From M3007 sp046316495 (lineage in GTDB: Bacteria > Bacteroidota > Bacteroidia > Chitinophagales > Saprospiraceae), in contig JBKDAM010000166.1 in NCBI GenBank assembly GCA_046316495.1, positions 1 to 17,883 on the forward strand: a stretch of DNA of 17,883 nt, given 5' to 3'. Position 1 is the first letter of the stretch. Every line of letters starts with the position of its first letter. Positions 9,539-15,024 of this stretch are shown here, piece after piece. The position numbers were made by a program, and so were the translations under genes. Under the pieces are notes generated by a model, which worked only from the letters and a program-made list of their open reading frames with translations, searched no databases and had not been told where the DNA came from.

Positions 9539-9580
9539 ACAGTTTTTATTGGAGCAATTAGTGGGAAAATGAATAAATTC

Positions 9581-10171
9581 CTATTGTTCAGGCGCCTTCC
9601 AAGAAAGCACCCATTGTTCTACTTGATCCATCGCCTGGTGGAAGAGCGAGAGGGATTGGGTACCCTTTCCCATTGAAAAGGCTCCTTGTAGGGCGGCGAT
9701 GAGTAAGACAGCTGTCTCGTCCGGTTTAAGTTCTGCACGAAAAATACCTAAAGTCTGACCTTGACGAATTCCCGTTGCCAGGATTTTTTGTATGTTCAGG
9801 AGGGTAGAAGTGAGCCGTTCTTGAAAACCAGCGTCCACTGGTGTCATTTCTTGGATCAAATTGGTGAGTATACAACCCCAGCGAACACTGTCTTCATCCA
9901 CTAATCCTCTGTATTGCGCTACCGTTTGCAGCAAACAATCGAGCGGAGCGTCCTTGGTTTCTTCCAAACCCTTCCACAATCCGAGGTACATGGGGCAAAT
10001 TATTTCGTCCAGCAAGGCATACCCTAAGTGGTTTTTCGTTGGGAAATAGTGGTAGAATGCCCCCTTGGTAATGCCCATTTGGGCGACCACCCGGTCGGTG
10101 CGGGTCGCCTGAAATCCTTGTTGATGGATCGCCCGAAAGTGCTCAATCAGAATTTGCTGTCGTGCATTCAT
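9581..10171 (-). CDS. TetR/AcrR family transcriptional regulator
   Basis: A 196-residue one-component regulator. The N-terminal DNA-binding domain (about 5-50) has the TetR helix-turn-helix: TRTDRVVAQMGITKGAFYHY at about 23-42, followed by FPTKNHL, the hallmark end of that motif. The C-terminal part (about 55-190) is a helical ligand-binding and dimerisation domain, including GCILTNLIQEM, a segment typical of TetR C-terminal subfamilies that sense small hydrophobic molecules. It starts at an ATG with no clear ribosome binding site, as is common in Bacteroidota. No efflux pump or enzyme gene sits next to it: downstream on the same strand, after a hairpin, is the lipoprotein/DUF5723 pair, and upstream is an unrelated exported protein. 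Autoregulation is possible through the palindrome in its leader. The effector and targets cannot be read from the sequence. Confidence 0.92.
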   Translation of the reverse strand: MNARQQILIEHFRAIHQQGFQATRTDRVVAQMGITKGAFYHYFPTKNHLGYALLDEIICPMYLGLWKGLEETKDAPLDCLLQTVAQYRGLVDEDSVRWGCILTNLIQEMTPVDAGFQERLTSTLLNIQKILATGIRQGQTLGIFRAELKPDETAVLLIAALQGAFSMGKGTQSLSLFHQAMDQVEQWVLSWKAPEQ

Positions 10172-10192
10172 GTAAAACGTGCTGTTATCCGA

Positions 10193-10203
10193 CTACCAAG
10201 TAG
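10193..10203 (-). promoter_or_regulatory. Candidate TetR operator (palindrome in the tetR leader)
   Basis: CTAC-CAA-GTAG is a perfect 4+4 inverted repeat 22 bases before the tetR start codon, flanked on both sides by a direct repeat GTTATCC (10184-10190 and 10209-10215). A weak -7 box, TATTTTTG on the minus strand, lies further upstream at 10238-10245. The arrangement would allow autorepression. The palindrome is short, so this is only a candidate. Confidence 0.3.
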
Positions 10204-10306
10204 CTTTTGTTATCCTAACCTGAACCACTTATCGGCTCAAAAATAGCTATTTACAAGCAAAAAAAGGTTTTTGAAGAAAAATAAGCGTTGTACTCTCTTT
10301 TACCCT

Positions 10307-11317
10307 CTACCGAATGGTGGGGCATCGGTAGTAAAAGAGTAGTTGGGGACTTGCATTTTCTGGTTCCTCTGCTTGTTTGTCTTTAAACCGGGGAGCCACC
10401 GCGCTCACGCGGGTGTACAATCGTCGACTGCGTTCATCCAGGTACCATTCTTGTACAAGCTGCAAATCGACTAGCTCTTCTTGGTCGATACCCACCGTTC
10501 GAGTCACCATTTGTTCAGAAAACTGTACAGGATCGATGACCAGTTCTGTTTTTTTACAACTAAATAAGCAGGGGCGATCCCCGAGAGCCACTAATTTACC
10601 CTGCGGTGAATACAGCGCTAAATTCGGGTCTTGCCTTAGTCGATCGTTTAGTTGAGTAAATAGCGGAGCAAGCCCGCTGATGACTTCCTCCCAAGTCGCA
10701 GGTCCGGGACTGCTATCGAGGGTTTTGAAGCGGGCTCCCCATTCCATTTCACTTGGGTCGGGCATGGGGCCCGTATTATCGGGTACTCTTAACCAAAAAT
10801 AAACCTCCCCACTTCCAGAGCAGGGACCTACAGAGATGGTCCGGAGTTCAAAGCTAGCCGTTTGATCGCGGTACATTAACAATTGCCGCACTCCTATGTA
10901 GGGTGCATTCGCAGGGGCGTCCAGTCGGGCATCAACAAGCAGCCGCTCTTCCAAACTTTCGGGGTCAAATTCTACCAAGGTATCCAACTGCATATACCGA
11001 ACCATCGCCGTTTCAAAGCGAATGGGTTTGGTTAATAGTACATCTTCGTACATGGGCCAGTGACCAGACTTTGCCAAATCCCATAGGCGACTGTTGAGGG
11101 AGTAATTGATAGGGGCTAATCCGGGTGCTTTACTGCTAAATTGAATTAAGTCAGCCTCCGCATAAACACCCTTTAATTCCGGGTGACTGGGATCGGCTGG
11201 TAAAATCAGTTCAATAAAAGCAGACCAGTCGATGAATGCAGGAGTGGATTGAATGGATTCCTGAGCGGTGGCAATTTGGGAGAGGGTAAGAAAACATAGT
11301 AAGACAAAGGTACGCAT
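10307..11317 (-). CDS. Exported protein, possibly GldN-like
   Basis: A 336-residue protein from the ATG at 11317; an in-frame TTG at 11344 would add nine residues, but the ATG gives a clean signal peptide (MRTFVLLCFLTLSQIATA, cleaved about residue 18). Two features recall GldN/PorN of the type IX secretion and gliding apparatus. One is an early 'LWDLAKSGHWPMYEDVLLTKPI' type segment (compare the LFD...G...Y/AY...F..P pattern). The other is a C-terminal EWYLDERSRRLYTRVSAVAP followed by LLFYYRCP (compare the WFFDKxxS...VRIxGIAP...FWxYYPE pattern). The match is partial, and no gldK, gldL or gldM neighbours are present, so this may be only a distant relative or chance. The mature part keeps several cysteines (GPCSG, RPCLFSC, YYRCP) that could form disulfides. 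Upstream lie the DUF4252 genes, 155 bases away across a hairpin. Confidence 0.8.
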   Translation of the reverse strand: MRTFVLLCFLTLSQIATAQESIQSTPAFIDWSAFIELILPADPSHPELKGVYAEADLIQFSSKAPGLAPINYSLNSRLWDLAKSGHWPMYEDVLLTKPIRFETAMVRYMQLDTLVEFDPESLEERLLVDARLDAPANAPYIGVRQLLMYRDQTASFELRTISVGPCSGSGEVYFWLRVPDNTGPMPDPSEMEWGARFKTLDSSPGPATWEEVISGLAPLFTQLNDRLRQDPNLALYSPQGKLVALGDRPCLFSCKKTELVIDPVQFSEQMVTRTVGIDQEELVDLQLVQEWYLDERSRRLYTRVSAVAPRFKDKQAEEPENASPQLLFYYRCPTIR

Positions 11318-11321
11318 GCTG

Positions 11322-11329
11322 CAAAAATA
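11322..11329 (-). promoter_or_regulatory. -7-like box next to the start of the GldN-like gene
   Basis: The minus strand reads TATTTTTG, which matches TAnnTTTG, and ends only 4 bases before the ATG at 11317. If used, the transcript would be almost leaderless. No TTG lies at the expected spacing (the nearest are 12 and 23 bases away), so support is weak. Confidence 0.25.
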
Positions 11330-11394
11330 CCGCCTTTTTCTCAAAAAATCGCCAACTAATAGTGGTTAACAGGTTAAAGAAGGCAATTTTCCCC

Positions 11395-11448
11395 TCCTGG
11401 AAACAAGTCCTGTAGCCTCCAATAAGGACTGGGACCTGTCTTCCAGGA
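11395..11448 (-). other. Two-tier hairpin after the DUF4252 genes
   Basis: Outer arms TCCTGGAA and TTCCAGGA pair perfectly over 8 bases. Inner arms AGTCCT and AGGACT (11406-11411 and 11425-11430) pair over 6, and an ACA/TGT triplet next to the outer stem can extend it. It starts about 25 bases after the stop codon of the second DUF4252 gene. On the minus strand no T-run follows (GGGGAAAATT), so it is better called a structured 3' end or possible small RNA than an intrinsic terminator. Confidence 0.4.
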
Positions 11449-11472
11449 TTGGAACATACTTACTTTAATCTG

Positions 11473-11982
11473 TTATGCAATATCTGGCAAGTATTTTTTG
11501 ACTGGTACATCTTTTTTTATGGGTACTTTTTGAAGCACTTTGTTTAGGTCCTTCATCCGCAATTTTCCTCGTAGGCTAAAGAGAATCAACCCATCTTCTG
11601 GGGATGCCACTAACACCACTACCTTGCGAAGGGCTTCTTTCCTGGTTTTTGCCAGGATACGAACATGGGTATTCCCATCTCGGACCGTGATAATCTCCTC
11701 GAGTTGCCGCCTTTTTGCCCGTTTAAAATAGCGGTTCAAGTCTTTGGGCCGAATCGTTTGCTCTGGAGATGCAATCAAAACCCTGAGATTGTGAACCCTT
11801 CGGACAAGCTGTCGCTCCTCTTTTTGCCGAACAAACGCTGCACCCGTGAAGGTAACCGCGCGGGGGATGGCGAAGTGCATTCCACCACTGAACAATCCGT
11901 ACTTCCAGCATAAGAGCCGCTCTTGGGACTGTGCCACACCTAACCAGGTGAGCAGGAACAGGCCGATCAATAAAATTCTCAT
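11473..11982 (-). CDS. DUF4252-type exported protein, strongly basic
   Basis: A 169-residue protein with a signal peptide (MRILLIGLFLLTWLGVAQSQ). Its C-terminal half contains EEIITVRDGNTHVR (TVRDG at 99-103), then a hydrophobic strand VVVLVASPEDGLILFSL and RGKLRMKDLNKVL. It aligns throughout that part with the DUF4252 gene just upstream, so the two are paralogues. The N-terminal part is different and lacks the usual acidic helix of the family. The mature protein has about 34 Lys/Arg against 14 Asp/Glu, a net charge near +20, while its neighbour is about -9. The gap between the two genes is only 4 bases. Periplasmic or outer-membrane-associated location is expected. Function of DUF4252 is unknown; the genomic link to an ECF sigma factor suggests that it belongs to that regulon. 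Confidence 0.82.
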   Translation of the reverse strand: MRILLIGLFLLTWLGVAQSQERLLCWKYGLFSGGMHFAIPRAVTFTGAAFVRQKEERQLVRRVHNLRVLIASPEQTIRPKDLNRYFKRAKRRQLEEIITVRDGNTHVRILAKTRKEALRKVVVLVASPEDGLILFSLRGKLRMKDLNKVLQKVPIKKDVPVKKYLPDIA

Positions 11983-11986
11983 CGGC

Positions 11987-12502
11987 TTAGTTTTTTATTT
12001 TTTCTAAATGCTCGATGCCCTCTATGTCCATTGACTTGGCAAGGCTGGATATTTTCCCCAGATCAATTTTTCCCAAAAAACTAATCATCGTGAAATCATC
12101 CGGTGCGGCCACCAGCAACAATAATTCGGAGATCACCTCATCGGTTTGACGAATCATAAACCGAACGTGTTCTTCCCCGTCTCGAACAGTTAGCAACTCC
12201 TCGTATTCCTTTGTTGGGAGTCGTTGGTAAATTTCCTGGTACAGTTTCATAGAATTGGGAATGCTGTCCGAGGTAAGTATTCGAAGCCCTCCCAAATCTT
12301 TAATCACTTCCCGGTATTGCTCCCATTCGGGGTCGTCCACGGCGATTTTTGCTACCATTTGAAAGAGCTTTGGGCTAATAAACACGGTAGTAAATCGCTC
12401 ATCTTCTGCGTATTTGTTAAAAAAACGGGAAATGGCATCGTTTTGAGCCTGCAACAGGGTGCTGCTCCAAATGAAAAGGCTGAAAATTAAAAGGTGTCTC
12501 AT
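11987..12502 (-). CDS. DUF4252 domain-containing exported protein
   Basis: A 171-residue protein with a signal peptide (cleaved near residue 19, LLQAQ). The mature part has the full DUF4252 layout: an N-terminal helix DAISRFFNKYAEDERFTTVF, a segment with ISPKLFQMVAKI, a middle region ending LPTKEYEELLTVRDGEEHVR (TVRDG at 105-109), then LLLLVAAPDDFTMISFLGKIDLGKISSLA. The pattern 'xxRF..vyIs..mF.ll' and 'G.idl..i..L' is what the family shows. The protein is acidic (about 28 Asp/Glu, 19 Lys/Arg). It follows the anti-sigma-like gene by 95 bases with no clear promoter between, and precedes its basic paralogue by 4 bases. In Bacteroidota DUF4252 genes are often found beside an ECF sigma factor, as here. 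The molecular role is not known. Confidence 0.88.
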   Translation of the reverse strand: MRHLLIFSLFIWSSTLLQAQNDAISRFFNKYAEDERFTTVFISPKLFQMVAKIAVDDPEWEQYREVIKDLGGLRILTSDSIPNSMKLYQEIYQRLPTKEYEELLTVRDGEEHVRFMIRQTDEVISELLLLVAAPDDFTMISFLGKIDLGKISSLAKSMDIEGIEHLEKIKN

Positions 12503-12597
12503 GCGATGGTGATGTAGCGTAATGGTGCGTGAAAAATGTGGGGTGGAACAGGGTCGACGCGCTGTTGACCGCCCGGAACCATAGGAGCTATTTCGAA

Positions 12598-13191
12598 CTA
12601 GCCTCCGGCTGGGTATTTTATGAATTGATCCAATACTTTAATTTTATCTAATTTTTTTTCAGCATCTACTTGTCCTCGTTTCATTTTACTAGAAACCAAA
12701 GCAAGCGCAGATTTAATAATCGCAGCCGCTTCCTCAGGTGGTAATTCTACCTCAGTGGACTTAGGTTTAGATTGAACGCGTTTTTTAATTGGCAAAGCAG
12801 CTTGGGCGATGACAGGAGCCTCAAATGGAGTAGGGGGGGGCTGCAATTGTTTTTGTGCAACGGGCGCAATCGCTTCAGGAGGGGCAGGCGCCACAGACTG
12901 GTTGAACCACCAAGTGCCTGCCACGAGTCCCGTGAGGGTAGCAGCAGCCAGCAGCCTGCGGAACATACCGTTGGATCCTTTCCCCTTGGGAAATGCTTGA
13001 GGGGTCCCCAAATGCTTGGGCGCCTCCATTGATTTGGAGGCGCTAAAGGCCTGAAACAAGGGTTGATAGACCAGCAACCGGTCGTCCACTTCCGTTCCTT
13101 GGAAATAGGCTTTCAGCTGTTGTTCTTCACCAAGGCTGGTAGCTCCCTCCCAGTAGCGCTCCAGCAGGTCGGATACTTGTTCGTAATTCAT
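12598..13191 (-). CDS. Anti-sigma-factor-like single-pass membrane protein
   Basis: A 197-residue protein. The N-terminal cytoplasmic part (1-76) has YEQVSDLLERYWEGATSLGE, the short helical segment found at the start of many Bacteroidota anti-sigma factors, where it is thought to hold the sigma factor. One transmembrane segment is visible at about 79-96 (LLAAATLTGLVAGTWWF). The periplasmic part is rich in proline, alanine and lysine (PPPTPFEAP, KKRVQSKPKS) and ends in a helical region with EEAAAIIKSALALVSSKMK. The start codon overlaps the stop of the ECF sigma gene by 4 bases (ATGA), so the two are translationally coupled. No zinc-binding HxxxCxxC motif is present. A run of eight C in the coding strand (12833-12840, Pro118-120) could slip. 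The role as anti-sigma factor is inferred from context and architecture, as overall similarity is low. Confidence 0.82.
   Translation of the reverse strand: MNYEQVSDLLERYWEGATSLGEEQQLKAYFQGTEVDDRLLVYQPLFQAFSASKSMEAPKHLGTPQAFPKGKGSNGMFRRLLAAATLTGLVAGTWWFNQSVAPAPPEAIAPVAQKQLQPPPTPFEAPVIAQAALPIKKRVQSKPKSTEVELPPEEAAAIIKSALALVSSKMKRGQVDAEKKLDKIKVLDQFIKYPAGG
12833..12840 (-). repeat. Run of eight C (coding strand) inside the anti-sigma gene
   Basis: Eight G on the plus strand, read as eight C in the gene, encode Pro118-120 of the anti-sigma-like protein just after the membrane segment. Loss or gain of one base would frameshift the periplasmic domain. The tract could be a slippage site or a sequencing-error site. 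Confidence 0.9.
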
Positions 13192-13694
13192 GGTTGAATG
13201 TGATGTTGAATCAGTTGTTCACGGATGGCTTTTCGGGCTCTGTGTAAATAGGTTTTAACTTGATCCAGGCTTATTTCCATTTGATGGGCAATTTCCTCAT
13301 AACTCATCTCCTCCACATCTCGTAGGTGCAGCACCAGGCGTTGGCGATCCGGTAATTGGTTGATAAAAAGTTGTACCTGTTGTACTAGGTCTTTGTTTTC
13401 CACCTGCTGGATGCCTGCATGAGTAGGGGTTTCTGGAACCATTTCCAAGGAGCTGGTCCTGCGTAGGTTTCTGGAGCGTAACTTGTCTACCGACTGCCGC
13501 TGGGTTAGGGTCATGCACCATGCTTCCCAGCTTCGAATAGACTGTGCGCCTTCAGCCATCTCGGAAGTTGCCCAGGCTTTTGTTAAGACCTCCTGCACAA
13601 CATCCTCCGCTTCTTGCACATTTCCGGTAATTCGGAGGGCAAATCGGTACAACTTATGCCGAACAGGAAAAATATGCTCTTGAAAGATGGACAT
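13188..13694 (-). CDS. ECF sigma factor (sigma-70 family)
   Basis: A 168-residue RNA polymerase sigma factor with only regions 2 and 4, the ECF layout. Region 2 (about 8-75) contains LYRFALRITGNVQEAEDVVQ followed by EVLTKAW, the core-binding and -10-recognition helices. Region 4 (about 110-160) contains LPDRQRLVLHLRDVEEMSYE, then EIAHQMEISLDQVKTYLHRA, the helix-turn-helix that reads the -35 element. Its stop overlaps the start of the anti-sigma-like gene by 4 bases. An ECF-type promoter sits 34-59 bases before its ATG, so it probably transcribes its own operon. The next gene upstream, an acyltransferase, ends 87 bases away and looks like a separate unit. The signal is likely an envelope cue, because the downstream products are exported; this part is inference. 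Confidence 0.95.
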   Translation of the reverse strand: MSIFQEHIFPVRHKLYRFALRITGNVQEAEDVVQEVLTKAWATSEMAEGAQSIRSWEAWCMTLTQRQSVDKLRSRNLRRTSSLEMVPETPTHAGIQQVENKDLVQQVQLFINQLPDRQRLVLHLRDVEEMSYEEIAHQMEISLDQVKTYLHRARKAIREQLIQHHIQP

Positions 13695-13727
13695 GAAGGC
13701 TGTGTGTTTGTTCGCTTTCCATTAAAA

Positions 13728-13753
13728 GACGAACCAGAAAGGTAAATGTTACA
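13728..13753 (-). promoter_or_regulatory. ECF-type promoter of the sigma/anti-sigma operon
   Basis: Reading the minus strand, TGTAACATTT at 13753-13744 is followed, 16 bases after the GTAAC core, by CGTC at 13731-13728. AAC in the -35 and CGT in the -10 at 16-17 base spacing is the classic ECF sigma signature, and TGTAAC...CGTC is a form often seen before Bacteroidota ECF genes. The start codon lies 34 bases further on. Autoregulation is the natural reading. Confidence 0.65.
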
Positions 13754-13781
13754 GCAATGCCCTTTTTTGTCGGAAAATTTT

Positions 13782-14879
13782 TTAATATCGGTCTTTCATT
13801 GCCAGGAACCGGCTTTCAATAAAATGCCAGCTTAAGCGGGCCAATCCATACGAGATACCCACGGTCAATAAAATGTACACCACTTGAACCAGTGCAGTGG
13901 GTAAACCTGTTTCTAACAAAGGTATTTTCAACAGATTTTCAAACAAGACGCGAAACATCTGGTGGAAGATATACATGCCATAACTGTACTTACCAATGTG
14001 CATGAGAAATGGAAGTTCACAAAAGCGCTTCACCCAACCAGTTGGACTCATCGATAAATAAACCAAGGCAAAAAACAGGACCGCTATGAAAAAGTCCCTC
14101 CAAGTGGTATCAATGGCAATCAACGTGTAGAATACCACCATCCCCGCTCCAAATCCCAGATCCCGAATAAGTGCACGCTGCCAATTTGTGAAGGAGAGTT
14201 TTCCGGATAGCCGCAAGAGCGCCAACAAGCTGCCCGCAGCGAGGCCATCCATCCTACAATAAGGCAACATATACGATGCAAGGCTGTGTTCCCCAAAAAC
14301 TAAATCAGTTTGGGACCTCAAGAAGGGGCCCGAAAAGAGAATTCCCACACAAAGGGGAATCAGCCATTTTCGAGGCAGCCCATAAACCACCAAGGGCCAC
14401 ACCAAATAATACTGTTCTTCCACTGCCAGCGACCACAAGTGAGCCAAGCCTACCCAGTTCGTTTGCCAAGCCCATTCATTTCCAAGGGCCATAGCAATGT
14501 TGGGGATAAAAAAGACGTAATACAAAAGTGAATTGTACCCATCGTGCAGCCGATGAGGTTGTTGGTCAATCACCAGAATCGCAAAAGCTGAAAATAAAAT
14601 GGCGAGGTAGTATAAGGGAAAAATACGCAGCAGCCGACGCCAGTAAAAACTACGGAAGTAATGCGGTTTTCCTTTTTTCTGCACCAATATCCCAGTTATT
14701 AAAAAACCAGATAGCACAAAAAACAAGTCGACCCCCATCCAACCACTTTGTACGACTCCCCACCACCACTCTTGCCCGTAAATGTCTTGAAACAGGAAGT
14801 GGCTCACCAGCACGGTTAGCGTAGCAAGGCCTCGGACGCCATCTAAGGCTGGAATTCTTGAGTGGATGGATGGCTGCAT
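13782..14879 (-). CDS. Acyltransferase 3 family membrane protein (OafA/YrhL-like)
   Basis: A 365-residue integral membrane protein with about ten transmembrane segments. Family hallmarks are all present: RIPALDGVRGLATLTVLVSH at 8-27 with the catalytic histidine at the end, GVDLFFVLSGFLITGIL at 49-65, RRLLRIFPLYYL at 81-92, and LWSLAVEEQYYLVWPL at about 148-163. These enzymes move acyl groups, usually acetyl, from the cytoplasmic side onto sugars of surface polysaccharides, O-antigen or peptidoglycan, or onto other lipids. No glycan gene is nearby, so the acceptor cannot be named. It has no C-terminal SGNH domain. It seems to be a single-gene unit between the ompA-family gene and the ECF sigma operon. 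A TACCTTTG box 11 bases before its ATG suggests a very short leader. Confidence 0.95.
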   Translation of the reverse strand: MQPSIHSRIPALDGVRGLATLTVLVSHFLFQDIYGQEWWWGVVQSGWMGVDLFFVLSGFLITGILVQKKGKPHYFRSFYWRRLLRIFPLYYLAILFSAFAILVIDQQPHRLHDGYNSLLYYVFFIPNIAMALGNEWAWQTNWVGLAHLWSLAVEEQYYLVWPLVVYGLPRKWLIPLCVGILFSGPFLRSQTDLVFGEHSLASYMLPYCRMDGLAAGSLLALLRLSGKLSFTNWQRALIRDLGFGAGMVVFYTLIAIDTTWRDFFIAVLFFALVYLSMSPTGWVKRFCELPFLMHIGKYSYGMYIFHQMFRVLFENLLKIPLLETGLPTALVQVVYILLTVGISYGLARLSWHFIESRFLAMKDRY

Positions 14880-14889
14880 AATTGGAGCA

Positions 14890-14897
14890 CAAAGGTA
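14890..14897 (-). promoter_or_regulatory. -7 box of the acyltransferase gene, nearly leaderless
   Basis: The minus strand reads TACCTTTG, a full match to TAnnTTTG, ending 10 bases before the only plausible start codon (14879). The expected transcript start would leave a leader of only a few bases. The -33 element is a near match (TTC at 18 bases). Confidence 0.5.
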
Positions 14898-14955
14898 ACA
14901 GCAGAATTTGGAATTGAACAGGCTTTTCGATGGGTTTCCAAATCCTGCTTAAACG

Positions 14956-14992
14956 ACCATCGCCCGTTCCGATGTTCAGAACGAGCGATGGT
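14956..14992 (-). terminator. Strong hairpin after the ompA-family gene
   Basis: On the minus strand the arms ACCATCGC-T-CGTTC and GAACG-G-GCGATGGT pair over 14 positions, the middle one as a U-G wobble, around a 9-base loop. On the plus strand the same pair would be a C-A mismatch, so the minus-strand RNA is the better folder. It lies 33 bases after the stop codon of the ompA-family gene. No T-run follows (CGTTTAAGC), so it may stop transcription only partly or protect the 3' end. Confidence 0.55.
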
Positions 14993-15024
14993 GGTCAGTG
15001 GTAAAACGTATTTTGAGCCCAGAA

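Noticed and set aside
11305..11312. Perfect TACCTTTG on the minus strand within the first codons of the GldN-like gene
   Set aside because: It encodes residues of the signal peptide, has no -33 partner, and a start after it would remove the signal sequence.
12552..12570. Small inverted repeat GGTCGAC/GTTGACC between the anti-sigma and DUF4252 genes
   Set aside because: It pairs fully only on the plus-strand side (G-U), has a mismatch on the transcribed strand and no T-run; not good enough for a terminator.
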